DNA of 64,000 nt, taken from NCBI RefSeq assembly GCF_004027225.2, contig NC_044279.2, positions 40,200,744 to 40,264,743 of the forward strand, read 5' to 3'. Both the position numbers and the translations under genes were made by a program. The notes below the pieces were generated by a model. It was not told where the DNA came from, did no database searches, and saw only the letters and a list, made by a program, of their open reading frames with translations. The DNA is from Strigops habroptila. Lineage: Eukaryota > Chordata > Aves > Psittaciformes > Psittacidae. Shown piece by piece: positions 39,301 to 52,826 of this stretch; position 1 is the first letter of the stretch, and the number at the start of each line of letters is the position of its first letter.

Positions 39301-40458
39301 TCCAGGTGTCTCAGGACTTACTTACAGTGTTATTTGAGGAGTGAGCAAGTGGCTCTGAAACTCACTTATGTGCATGTGCAGGTAAATATATGCTCAATAA
39401 TCTAACAAGAGAAATTAAAAGTTGGGGCATTTGGAAGTGCTGCCAACCCCTCCCCGCTTGCAGAAAGCACCCCATGGGCTGCACACACACACGGGAGGAG
39501 TGAACATAAAGTGGTTCTCTCACAGACCATGCCAAATGCTATGATATTCTTGGTCATACCAGATTCACTTTTAAATGAGGCTCACAGTTACTCAACACAA
39601 CAGAAACCATACAGTATTTCCCAATGGGCAGAGATGTTCAGTGCATTGATAATGTTTTCCTGAGTGCAAAAAAGGCCAGGATAAATTCAGATATGATCAT
39701 AACTCTAAGCTAAACACTAACTGGTCATCAGACTGCAATTCAAATGTAGTTATGCACTTGAAGATTGGCACATAAAATGGCAGAAAACTGGATGTCTCTG
39801 GAGGATGCGTCATACACAATCAGTGACCTCCTCAAGAGCTCAGGAGAAAGCTTCAAAATTATAGATCCAGCTTTGTTTGATCTAGCAGCCAAATTCTAGC
39901 CACATTATAAGAGAAGATAAAGAGATCAGGACAGAGACAAGCTAGGAAATATTCAAAATACTTTGATGGCTGGAGCAGTAAAGTTTCCTTGTCAGCAAAA
40001 GATATTAAATCATAAAGGCCCAGATTATGCTGCACTGAGTCTTGACCTGGAACTAGATCCACAGAAATAAATAAAATGAAAGTAACAGGACTATTCAAAG
40101 GCTTCATTATTGTTCACCAGAAGGATGACAAATAAAGCAGGTTCTGTTCCTTCTCCTTACTCATCTTATGATATTATTTGCAAAGCTATAATCAGTCACA
40201 CAGGCCAGTTTTTAATTAGAACCCAATAATGTGTTAATATGGATACCAGTCATTACCAGAATGGCTAAGATCTGAAATTTGGCTAAGACCAAAATCTGAC
40301 ATAAGAGGAGAAAAGAACTGTGGCATCATCCTCTAAGTAAAAGCTGGGCAGAAATGTTAAACCCCCTTGATGGCTGGGAGCAGGGCAGACTAAGCTCTTG
40401 CCACTAGACACAGTGAGCAGCTCTACATTCAGAGGCTGGCTGCCTACCAGCCAATGAA

Positions 40459-40499
40459 TCAATCCCTATTGAATCCCTGAATTTAATTCAATCCCTATT
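40459..40499 (+). repeat. Short direct repeat TCAATCCCTATT
   Basis: Two copies of the 12-mer, at 40,459-40,470 and 40,488-40,499, with a partial third (AATCCCT) between them. It looks like a local slippage duplication. Confidence 0.7.
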
Positions 40500-43400
40500 A
40501 AGGGTGGCCATGCACAAAAAAAACCCCAAACAACCAGCTGAAAGGCAGCAAGTAGCAGATATTTCCTAGAAAAAACGAATGTACTATTTTAGTGGGGTAT
40601 TGTTGAGCCCAGTGCCTGATGTACAAGGAAACGAGCGTGAGATAACATTTTCAAAATAGACCATGACACTTTCGGGCGCTGCATTGGGTCCATGGCATTC
40701 TGATGAGTAATGTCCATCCTTATCAATGCGCTGTGTGATTCATGCCCAGGAGCTGTGCAGCCATTAGTGCTGTCCAAATGCCAGTCAATGCTGCCACGCC
40801 TGCCCTGTTACGTGGAGCAGCCGTCACTAACGGATGCAAACCTAAGTTGGCTCCCCCGAGAATGAAAACTAAATGTTTTCACAGCTCTCCCTAAACAAAG
40901 TGCCCTGGGCAAGAGGGTTTTGGGGTGCAAACATCTTCTGGGGGTGCTGCCAGCCCAGACTTGGGGCCAGAGGTGGCCCTTCACAGCTCCCTTGGCACCA
41001 GACCTGTGTCCCCCCTCCACAGCTGTTGCTGGCACCAGCACAGGATCCAGGAGGGCACTTCTGTGCTAAATCAAAATTCTCTTACTCTTGGAGACATGTC
41101 AGCTCTTCCACATTGCCAGAATGGCCAAGCACACAGTATGAATTGCTGCAGGGAAAGAAGTCAGAAGCAAGAGGTATATGGAGAACGGGAGCACAGCTAG
41201 AAGGGTGAAAGCCATATCCAACATGATTTTGTTCTCCTTGTCCTGGTAAACTACCTGAACAGTCTGGCACTAAACCCAACTGGCCTCATGTAAAATATGT
41301 CTTCACAGATAACAGGGTGGTGCTGAAATACTTGTAGCAGCTATGGAATCCCCATGCTATGGAAAGAAAATAATTCAAGGCATGAAGAAAATCACAGCAT
41401 CTTCTGAATAAAAGGACACAAGCCGTATTTTCAGTATTCATGTTCTTATAGTCAACATTGACAGTAGCAACAGAAATATTTTTGTCACATAAAAATAATT
41501 GTTTATATCATAAAATTATTTCTTATTAATTTCTCTAGATATTCATTCTTATTCATTTCTCTGGATACATGGTACCTCTCAGGCAACACCTCAAAGTCAT
41601 ATAATTTTTTTCCAAAAACAAATTATTTTTTTTCTTCACTTGATCCTAGCTTTTTCTTCCCCATTTTCCTGGCATTCCTCATAATAAAAAATTGACTGTG
41701 GAAAATAAGGAAAATCAGATTACGTATCTAAACAAACTGAGAACTCTTTGGACCCTTCCACAGCCCAGCCAGGATTTTGGAGTAGAGCGAAGGCAAGCAG
41801 CTCAGTCCAGGTTACCTGTGTCACATTATGCTCAGGAATTACTTTTTCTTACTTGAAAGAAGTTTCTAGGTAAAAGGAATTCCAGGGTATACCGACAGAC
41901 TTTCCAACCAGATACTCTCTTTCATGAATCATTTCCTCTGAAGTTAAGAAGATGAGGTACACAATCGTATCACTGCACACGCTTGTATAAAAGGTACAAA
42001 AGGCCTTTTCTTTTAAAGTTTATAGCATGAGAATGAAATAATCTCTTCTTTTTTACAAGAGAATAGTTTCATTGTTCTGCCCACATACTTTATTTGTTGA
42101 ACTGACATCTGTAATAGTGAAATGGAAGAGGAAAAGGAAGCGGATGAGAGAAATTAATTAAAATATTTGGGGTAAGCTTTTGGAGAACACTATATGACTA
42201 TGTTTGAGTAAACTTGACATGATTTAAGCAATAGCACAAATAATCAAACACTGAAGGAAAAAGTCCACTCTGATCTGGATGCAAAGGCTGACCTCTCTCA
42301 TACATCACCCTTCCTACAGTGTTATTCTAATTTGCTTGTAAGGCAGTTCCCTGAAGGCCCAATTCCCCTTTGTGCATAGACAGAATTTCCACTGTGGCTC
42401 AGAGAGTTGTTTTTTACTGTAACATGTTTGTTTCTGACAGCAGCTCGCTGTGCTGGATTAACTCTTTCAACTTAAATTTGGTTCCTCAGCTTCAGATGCC
42501 CCGTGGGGTTCACACCACACTGCTGAGGATGGTGATGAAAATCTCCACTCCTCAGCAGGGCTGAGCAGTCTTGTCCTTACCTCCAAACCAGAGTCCAGGT
42601 GAGGCGGTAACCCCATGGGCTTGCGAAGTATGAACCAATATGTGGGTGAAGAGAGCTTTTATGTCCCACTTCTGCCAGCGAGGACTAACACGTGCCCAAC
42701 ACCAGCACCTCCAAGCCACCACTGCTGGGAGTGAGGTGAGGTTCTGCCAGCACGAGCACCCTTGTTGGGTGGATAACTCAAGCAGAATGGGGCTCTCTGG
42801 AGGGCCAGCAGACATCTGGCTTGGTGGCTCTGCTCCTGCCACCAGGCTGTGGCATTTGTGATGGAGGAGAAGGCTGAAGAGCAGTGGAAAATACCTCAAG
42901 TTTTGCCAAGTTCTGTTGATAAAGGCAACAGTCCTTGCTTTCCTTCCTTGCGCCGAGGATCTTGCTGGAACAAGAAGACCGAGGACCTTGCATAGCAAAT
43001 TAAAAGAATTTGGTGCTACATGAGGAAGCCCACCAAATTTTGCCAGTATTCCTCAGCAGCATCCCTGCTTGTTAAACACCCTCGGGGGGTAACGCAAGGG
43101 ATACGTTAATTAGCACGTACATTTTTATGTGGACCAGCTGTCTACTCTGTCCGCTGTCAGAAATGCAAAGTCCTCTGGGAATCCCTGGGAGAAAACACGC
43201 TTTGTCTTCTAGGAACAGGAGGATTTTCTTTTAATAACCCCTTCAACTGTAACTCGTTTAGCTTATAAATCTTGACACTTGACAACAGATTTTGGCCACT
43301 GATGTATTGTTTTCTTATGTTGAGCCTTTTTTTTCTCTCCTTCCTCCTCAGATACCTTACACTCTGTGTTTAAATGTGAGACACAGCTGTCTGTGCCAGT

Positions 43401-46400
43401 AGGAGTTCACATTATAAAAATCACCAAGATTTACACAACAGGTGTCCTACCAACCCTCTGTGCTAACATTTTCTGCATGCAATGAAACAGTACACGGGGC
43501 TGGGATAAAAAATAAATCAAATTAAAAGAAGAAGAAAACATTTGCTGGCTGCAGATCAGTCTTGGCGCAACTTCAGCTTAAGAGCCGAGACTTGGTTTTT
43601 CTCTTACAGGAAACCGAAGTAGCTCCCATAGAAGCAGATGGGTGAAATTGGTCAGGCAGAATATGCATAAAGGAGTGACAACCCTGGGACAAGGCTTAGG
43701 AGAAGGAGGATAATTGGGAAGAACTGTCTTTTAACATACATGTGTATCAGTTGTCCTTATGCCACTTTATTAAATAGTCCAGGAACACTTACAAACCAAC
43801 AGAAACAAGACCACAGGCTAATGCATTTCAACCTCTTCCAACCTGCAGTCTTGTAAGAGTTTTCCAGCCCATGATGTGCAGGGCCCTGGGTAGAGATTTT
43901 TAAGCTTACTGGCTTTTGGTTTTTCTTGTAGACCCTTTTTTAAGAACCTTCAGTTGCCCACAGGCCACAAGTTTAAAACCATTGCTCCAGCCAAACAAGT
44001 CTCATTGCTGATAAAATATATGCTGTGTGTATACAGTATATGCATATATACAGAGTCTATATATAATGTAGAATGTTATTATATTTAGACACGTGATACA
44101 TAATATTATAGCAAAAATGCCCCTGCTCCCAGGCAGCTGCAGAGAGAGCAACACTGTAAGCGTTTTATTTAGTACATTCAAAATGGCCTACAGTATGTAT
44201 GTAAGAGACACATTGACACTTGGTACTCAAGTTTTCGACTGGATCAGATTAACTGTCCCTCAGGAGGCAGGGTTATGAGCTCAGGAAATGCTTGAGCACT
44301 TATCTGCATGCTTTCTCCTGACAATGTGTTGGGAGGCAGAAAGTGGGGACAGCCACAAAAACAGCCATTTCATGGCAGAAATGCAGAGCACTGAAAATGG
44401 CACATGCATTATGGGGTAGGGGGGAGGTCCTGCTCTTCACGCTTAAATGAAAGCCAGATTTGAAGGCTCAAAACCCTCTGCAAAGAGGATTTTCACCCTG
44501 GGCACATCTCCCTATCTTCTGCCTCTCCCTATAGCTAATGCCAAGTGCTTCAATTGCTTTAATTCACACTCCGGAGTGGGACCACAGTCTCCTGATAGCT
44601 GTGTGGTTTTAAAGACAGGTGGAGCATTTCACCCTGCCTTCTCCAAAGAGGTTTATGGCAAGAGATTTCATGCAAGGAAAGAAGACAAGCTGCAAAGGAA
44701 TGCTGAAAAAAAATCATTGTTGGCTTACACACAAGACAGTTGACCCAAAGAGTGATTATACAGGAAAGATGAGCCAGTGCTGACCTTGACCATATATATG
44801 CATTCTTAATGCTAGTAACATATTTAAAGTACAAAGTCTTGAATGTTGTGTCCAAATCAGAGGATTCACTATCGAGCCATGTAAAGAAAATCATGCCAAA
44901 TAGCTGTGACTAGGGAAAAAACATTAAAATGTGGAAGGATTTTTGAAATACGGTCACTTCAGGTTACTGATTTGTGGGTACCCAGCGGAAAATTTGAGCA
45001 TTAAGAAACTGGGCACAGTCCAACCTGAAAGAGCATTGTGCAACTTCAAATATATCTTATATCCCTTCCTCAGTTGTTGCTGATCGGTAAGACAAAGCCT
45101 TTCAGTAGGCACAAAGGAAGCAAAATGTCTGAGAGGTGCACATGAACAACAGTATCGATAAGCTCCTGAGGGAAATAAAAAGAAGTGTTTCCAGCTAAAT
45201 GTTAACTGTGAGGATTTAAAACTGCTGAAACATGTGTTTCACATTCAAGCTTTTCCTGTGAATGAGTTAGCTGTTCTGAGGAGACTGAAGATATATGAGA
45301 AAGTCTGAAAGTCCTAAACTGAATGGAGGGATTATATTTGTTAATACCATGCCACAGAGCTCTAAATCCTTTAGGGTGAACAATACTTTTCCCACATATG
45401 TGACAACTGCCATTGCAATTTGGGGTGCCTCTTTGCTAACCACAATGCAAGCCATCAGCACTAAAAGCATCCAGCACGGGACATTACATTAAGACAACCT
45501 CTGACTTTCTGCAGTGATTGGAGCTGGCTATGCATTACTCTCAGAGGAAATGATCTGGCCTTCAGATGTGTGAAATGCTGAGGCTTGATGCTGCAGGTTA
45601 TTTTAAAATCAAAGCAGTGTCAGTCACCATCGGCAGGGCAGCACCAAGACACACTCAGCCACTCTTGCATCACCTACTGCACTCACAGGAGGCCATAGAA
45701 AGAATGCTTTCTGTCCTTAAATAAAGCCTCATCTTCCTGCTGCATGGTCAGCCTCTCTAAGCTCAACCACAGCCAGGACTGCAGCACCGACTGCGCACCA
45801 GTCAGCAGCCAAGCTGCCCCTGCAGCAACACTGCACCAGCGAGCACTGTCCCCACGCGTGGAGATGCCACAGAAGACGCCCAGCAGAGCCCTGCTGCAGT
45901 GGGAAAGCTGTAATGCTTTCCTGTGCAGTGCCCAGCATCACCAGCTGCTAAGGCAAGTGGGATCCCCAGGCAGCTGCTGCCTGAGTCCTCCCCCCGGTCA
46001 GTAGGCCTTAGGGTCACTGTAAATAGAGCCACTTTGGCCAAAGATAAGTTATTCCTACAGGGAATATATTCCTACACAGTGCTAAGGCATTCAGGGATGC
46101 ATTTTGCCAGTGGCAGAGCACAGTCCAGCCTGTCACTACCTCTGCTGAGGAAAGAGGGCTGCCAGTTTCCCTCGTGCTCCCTGCAGCAGGCACAGCACAC
46201 TTGGAAGGAGCTTTGGCAGGAGGTCTGAGCCTCTCAGCACTACCACACCTCAGAGTGAGCCCTCCCTTGCCCGCCGTTTCTGCCTCCTCAAAGTGAACGC
46301 ACCATATGTTATCCCCTTGTAGCTCATCTCCCTTTTAATTAGATTTCCTGTCTTACACTGACAATTGCTGCTGTAGGGCTGTGGCCTCATGGCGGTAGCA

Positions 46401-46572
46401 CAAACAGCTGAGCAGAAAACTCCATACAGCTCTGGGAAAACGCTCAGATGGATGCCCTGTCAGGGAAACAGCTGGGAATACTATTTGGAAGCGGCTCACT
46501 CAAGCCTCTGTCCTCCTTCCTGACAAGCGGAGAGGTGTGACTCCAGCTCCTGGGGGAGTGTTCCCACACCAG

Positions 46573-46610
46573 GGTGGGGATGGCATGGGATGGGATGGGC
46601 TGGGATGGGC
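46573..46610 (+). repeat. GGGAT/GGGCT minisatellite
   Basis: About seven imperfect units of the type TGGGATGGG on the plus strand. The G-triplet spacing could support a G-quadruplex, which is inference. It lies in a GC-rich patch (46,500-46,900). Confidence 0.75.
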
Positions 46611-47294
46611 ATTCTTCCCTGGCAGATGTCGGACAGCTGAAAGGGACCAGGCATCACAACATGTCAGTGCCGTGGCTGGCCAGGCTCTGCTCCACCAATG
46701 TGGCCAGACCCTGCCAACTGCCCATGAAAGCCCAGCCCAGTTCTCCCCACCTATCCCAGTGCTGCCAGCCACATGCGTGCCAGGGTGAAGGGACATACTG
46801 GAAACCTTGGAGGGGTCTGGTGAAGAAGGAGCCTGATTCACCACTGCAGCTCCTAACAGTCCTAATGGCAGTAACAGAGAGCACGAGGGAAACGGGGCAG
46901 TGAAAATAAATAGCTCTACTCTGAGGAAGTCTTGAAATTTTAGAGCTTGCAGCTGGGCGAGCTTTCTCTTCTGGGAAATATCTTAATACAGGGAATTAAA
47001 TGTTTTCCCTGAAAGCTTGCACTAAAATGGGATCTCTTGAGAGAATGCAACCTTTGGGTGGTAATTTGCTGATGCTATTTCAAAAGTGTTGAGGTGGATC
47101 ATGTACAACCTCTCTCAGCATCTCAGTCCTTTCAGTTTTTATGCTCTGTACTGTGGGGATGGGCTTACTCCATGATTTTGCTGCTCAACACAGTGGTACC
47201 ATACTGGCTCCTTGATGTTAATACATAGATAAAACCGCATGGCGGCATCATTTCTGCACTAACATGCTGAGTCCAGCCTCAACTACTCTGTTTT

Positions 47295-47620
47295 ATCATA
47301 GAATCGTAGGATGGTTTGGGTTGGAAAGGACCTTAAGATCATCTGGTTCCAACCCCCTGCCATGGGCAGGGATGCCTCACCCTAGACCATGTCGCCCAAG
47401 GCTCTGTCCAGCCTGGCCTTGAACACCGCCAGGGATGGAGCATTTACCACTTCTTTGGGCAACCTATTCCAGTGCCTCACCACCCTCACTGTGAAGAACT
47501 TCTTCCTTACATCTAACCTGAACTTGCCCGTTTTAGTTTGAACCCATTACCCCTTGTCCTATTGCTACAGTCCCTCATGAAGGATCCGTGTAGGCCCCCT
47601 TCAGATATCAGGTTACTTCT
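47295..47620 (-). mobile_element. CR1 LINE, 3' fragment
   Basis: The plus strand begins ATCATAGAATCGTAGGATGG, then GGTTGGAAAGGACC, and continues as reverse-complemented CR1 3'UTR through CTTCTTCCTTACATCTAACC and CCCCTTGTCCTATTGCTACA. The copy is about 325 bp and 5'-truncated. It is longer than the 28.8-kb copy and in the same orientation. Confidence 0.95.
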
Positions 47621-50600
47621 CCTTGGAAAACCTTTCCCCTTCCATAACAAAGAGGCATTTCAAACACAGGCCCATCTTCCTAACAGAGGGAGGTGTGCTA
47701 GGCTTCCCTCCACCTCTTGCTATGCAATACTTGATTTGCATCCAGGCAGCCATATATGTGAGTGCTTGCAATACTTCCAGGAGAAGCAGGGTTTCTCACA
47801 TACAAAGTATATGATACCTACAGAACTTACAGTTTTAAGTAAACAAAGATGTTTGTGACCAGGGATGTGAGATGATGATGATAACTTGGCTGCAATGTCC
47901 AACGGTCACTTAGGACCTGAAGGTCTTTCGCTTGGAGATTGTCGCCTCCCGGGCTACTCTTCCATGACTCACTCCACAAACCAACCTCATTGCCACAGCC
48001 AGGAGGAAATGATTCATAAAGACTGACCTTTCCCCTTGCCACCCCTGCAAAATGAGGTCTGTGTATAAGCACTCACAGAGCTGGAGCCATGGGAATTGCA
48101 ACTAGATAAACCATCCACTGACAACAACATCACGCAACCGCTTCCCTGTCTGTCCTAATGGTGAAGATGTTTGCTGTGAGCCGGGTACGCTCACAGAAGA
48201 ACAGATTTGGGGCAAAATGGAAAAATGAGGCAATGAGAAGGTAAGTCAGACCAGGGAAGACTGAGAAGGAAAGGTCAGAACTGGATGAAATCCCTTGGTC
48301 TCCTCACCACAGATAGTATGAAGTCAGTGCCTCATACAAAAATTTACACGCTTAAGAGTTAATAAACCCAATATCCTTCCTGCCACACTCAGTCTGTGGG
48401 ATTCACAGTGGCAGATCAGCAGTCATTAAAGAATAATATTGTTCTTATTAGCAACATCCTCAGGACATGGGATGCCCAATCCCAAGTGATCAGCCTGCTG
48501 TCGGCGTGCTGCACAGACACAAGGTAATGACCCAGAGTGCTCTCAGCCTGCACTCATGTCACCAGGGGTGGGTGCAGCAGATGGAAGCAAACACAAGGAA
48601 GAAGGACAAATTCCTCTTTGTCTCCTTTGTGAACCAGCCTTACAACTTAGGAGGTCCTTACCACTTCCAGGCGACCCCTCATCAAAACTTCCCAGTTTAA
48701 ACATCCAAGATTTCATTTCAGTCCAAACACAAAGACAACCAAAATGAACCAAACTTTCCATTTCTTCATCACACCCTGTTGGGCTTGACCCCTGCCCAAT
48801 AGAGAGGTACTTGTAGCACGCCTCATACAGCTATAACCAGAACGGCTAATTAAACTGGCAGGAATGTCACCAGGACCTGGCAAACAAGACTTCTTCCTTA
48901 GTTTTAAGTCTGTACCTCTATGAGAAGCTGTCATAGAGGAAGACAGTAATGGCAAACTGTTCACTCTCCTTCAGTGAGAGTTCCCCCAAATGACTAGGTG
49001 TCTAGGTACAAGCTGCTTTCCACATACCAGATATAATAGACTCTCCACCACTGAACACTGATTATGGGTGGAGGGTATAACAGCCAACATGCTCTTGCAG
49101 TGAAAGCATCAGTCTACCTGGTAGAGCATCCCTGGGGCAGCCATGTGGGGTATGGTGCTGCCTCCTCCATGTCCCCACTCCCTGAGAAGCGGCGTGTCCG
49201 GACTTGCAGGCAGCCCCAGGGACAGATGGCATAAATGCAACCCTAGTAGTGGGGGCTGGCTGGAGGCAGGGTGAGCAACAGAGGAGAAGACAGCCCAGTA
49301 ATTATTTATACTGAGCAGAGAAAAGACTTATTAGGCAGCTGCTGGCAAGCAGGCAGAGGTACGAAGATGAGCCAGGCCTTGCAGTTTAAGAGCAGCTCTG
49401 GGAAACCAGCCACCAAGAACAGCGTTTCAGCCACTTGGTGCCATACAGCACCCGGCTCCACCAGCACGACAGAGGTTTACCTTCTCCTTCACTGCCCTCA
49501 AGAGCCATGTTCCCTACTGCAGCATCCCACTGGTGGAGCAGTACCGTCGATGCCTGCTGGGCGACAGAGGCCGGCGGGGCTGGAGCTGGGGTACCAGCAG
49601 CTGGGGAAGCCCAGGTAGCACAAACAGGTCCCTCTGGGAATGGTGCTCGGGGCAGCCATGAGCGCCTTTACCTGAAGGGCTGACGAGGGCAGCCCTGGGC
49701 TTCACTTATACACGCATGCCATTCTGCAAGTGCATGGCAGCTTTGCAACACAGAAGCCAACAGGCTCGAGCAGGGATGAAGCTGCACTGCAGTCAGGAGG
49801 CTGGAGAGTGATTCCCAGCCTCAGGACAGATTCTGAGCAGGTGGCAGCACATCAGGATGTGCACAGGTTTCACCTGAGCAGGAGCAACCTGGGTATGTTG
49901 TTGCAGAATGTCCATTCCCTTCAGTACATGCCCTCTTCTAGGATGCTATCTAATGCTGCCACACTTCTTTTTCTCACATTTTTGTTAACAGTATCGTGAG
50001 AAACAACTCATAAAACTTTGTCATTTCTGGATTGCTGCTGAGAAGAGGCCAATAGTCATTCCTCCTGCAGAGGAATGTAAGTAAGGAGAAAGATGGCAGA
50101 ACTTCATCATTAATGATTAAACATTGAACACCTATTTTGTTACTACTGACCAATTTTGAATTCCCAAAGAGAATCATGAAAGTAGAACTGTGTCACCACA
50201 GCTGTCGGATGGTGAATACCTGAATATCTGATGCTTTTTGTTTGTGGTGTCCACCCCTTCTTCTCCTAGTAAAGCAGCAGCTAAAATAAATTACAACAAA
50301 CGCGACTGAACTATTTTAAGATGTGTTTTTTCCATTGAATAGGATCCCAACCTTCCCATTTTAATTCCAGATTCCTGAAGGGATGTGTTCTTCACAAAGT
50401 CAATGACATTTTGCCATAGGTTTCAGCGGTGCTGTAATTTCACCTCTAGAGCTTTCCTCTCTGTTTTCCTGAGTGCCCCGTACGCTTTAGCTGCTCCTTC
50501 TAAATTTTTGGAGAGCTTTGATCAGTGCTGTTACCACAGCAAAGGCATGTTACCACAGCAAGATGCATGTTCACTCTGGATGGAAGGGATCTCCACGAGG

Positions 50601-52813
50601 CTGGGTGGCGCTCAGCTGAGGAACGCCAGGTCTGGCCTTTGTTAAAGCTTCCACCAGCATGTTTTGAAGCCTATTAGAAAAATTCCCTCAGATATGGGTG
50701 CAGAATCTGATTGCAAGACCAGGGAGGGGCAGGGAGGGGCCCTGGTGTCCCATATTCCCAAGACCTTTCCATGGAGCTGCTGCTTTCGAGGTCACCGTGC
50801 TCCTTAAGCCATCTCACCAATGCATCGCTCCCACTGAAGGCTCTCCATATGCCACAGGATAATGCTCAGGCTGAAGGGCAAGTGTTAAGGTATGGCGTGC
50901 CCTGCCGCTTGGGGCAGCCTGCATCGTTAGGAGATCATATTGCCAAGGGGGTCACGTAGTTAACCAGAGGAAGGGGTGTGAATTATGCAGCCCCCTCCAC
51001 TGTTCACTTTCCATTGACATGCGTAATGACCACACGCAGCAAATCCATCCTCCGCACAAAACCCTTGCAGGGTGCCAGGGCACCACAGAGGAGGAATCTG
51101 AGCTATTTCTTGATGTCTCACTCAGGGACTCCCCTCCTTCACGGGCACCTGGGCTCCTGCCAGGGAGCCCTCAATGCCCCTATCACCACCTCCATGCACC
51201 ATGCTGGTGGTACACACATTTCCACTGCACACAGATGTACAGGCTTTAATTTCACAAGCAGAACAGACCCCAAAGCTTTGCAATCCTCAAACATGAAAAA
51301 TTCTAACAAATGCGTCTCATGTCCTGAGCAGCAAGGTGTAGGAATATGACAGCTTCTGGAGGATGGGTAGTTATTGAACATCTCTGGCTGCTCGATAGAC
51401 TAATTTTTTCCTCATTCCTGGCACTTTATAGCTGTGAAGATAAAGGATTTGAACACCTGAGTAGGCGGCATGCAAACCTGAGGTTGGAAATCTCTTTGAA
51501 GCTGCTGACAAACTTAAGATCAAGGTTTCTTGGAGGAGGGAGGGGAAATATACAGAAACTGCGCTTTCCTCTTCAGAAGGCCATTAAAAAGGATGTGAAG
51601 GGAGAACAGTGACAGGGTTAGTAAAAGCAGAGGATTTTTATGGGCTGGGAGTGAGCACAGCAATTAAAATAGCAGTTCTGAGCTACTTAGCCCACTGATA
51701 TTGTAGCAGTTATAGCAACACTGTTAAATAGACCAACTGCAGTAAATTGCAGATACAGCTTTCTAGTGTTATGTAGTCAACAGCTGGGAGCTGAAAACAG
51801 CTGTATCCTGGTGCCTTCGTGCACAGCAACAGGGGTGTCTCATGAGGGCCCCTAAATCTGGGCTAACCCTGTCAGGTCCAGAGAAAGACATGCTATTAGG
51901 AGCTAGGGTCCTGCATTAAGAACCATGCTGAATGAGGTGCTGGCCCTCTGATCTGCATTTCTCCATGAACTGGGCATTGTTTAGGTACTAAAAGCATTTT
52001 TCTTTCCTGAATGGTACATACAAAGCATACCACGCTGAGCCTGCCTCTCCCAGGCTGCGGGTCAGGGAGCCACTGGATTTTGCAGCAACTGCATAAAGTC
52101 AAGGTTAACGGCCACAAGGCACAAGAGTAGAAGACCTGCTAAAAGTATCACATAAATAAACTCTGCTTTTAGGTCTGTCCTTGCTTTCAGCGCAACTTAA
52201 CTCTTGCCTGCAGCAGAAAGACAGCAATGACAGCAGCAAAGGCAAACCAGATTTTACCTTAATCAATCACATACAGGAGCAGTGTTAGCAGCTGTGACAG
52301 GCAAAGCACAATCCCATCTCCTTCACGTCTGGGAATGTTTTCCAGTGACTGCAATAAAGGTGTGGCAATGAAAAAGCCCCTGCTGAAGGACACCTATGCA
52401 GGATTGCCATGGTAGGGCTTTGCCTATCAAGTAACCTCAAGGATGGCTGTGACAGCTGAATTGAGAGCAAGCCCCAGCTATGCTGGAGTTTCATTTTACA
52501 AGGGCAAACCTAATAGATGACGGGTGGGTGCAGACTGAGTAGAGGACATAGCTGTGGCTACTCCAGGGCTACCATATCTTTACAAGGCACTAGCCTCATC
52601 AGTAAGACATAAGAGAATGGACAGTGGAACAGCTGCTATCATCATGGTTTGCAAACCTCTCCCACTAAGTGCTGTGTGCTAAACTCAGAGATGAGAGAAG
52701 GAAAAGAGGGCTAGAGAAAGACTAAGCATATCCAGAGCTCAGCAAAACTAAATTACTTCTCCCAAATTCAGCTTGATTTAAGGTTTCTACTTTATTTTGA
52801 GTGAACGCACTGG

Positions 52814-52826
52814 AAAAAAAAAAAAA
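52814..52826 (+). repeat. Poly(A) tract, A13
   Basis: Thirteen consecutive A in unique sequence; no element recognised. Confidence 0.8.

Larger units (their letters stand above)
29016..47294. other. Long intergenic stretch, largely repeat-free
   Basis: About 18 kb without a recognisable interspersed repeat or gene, unusual beside the repeat-bearing flanks. It alternates AT-rich blocks with TAATTA/ATTAAT clusters (29,340-29,780; 31,180-31,720; 34,020-34,220; 35,920-36,010) and short GC-rich patches (35,560-35,760; 45,740-46,000; 46,500-46,900). Such a layout fits regulatory landscape DNA, which is inference. Confidence 0.45.

Noticed and set aside
42552..42998. 148-codon minus-strand open frame
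   Set aside because: Length is within chance expectation, with several overlapping frames open at once and no domain.
44010..44095. AT-rich stretch with TATATGCATATA palindrome
   Set aside because: Looks like simple AT-rich sequence; no further support for a promoter or origin.
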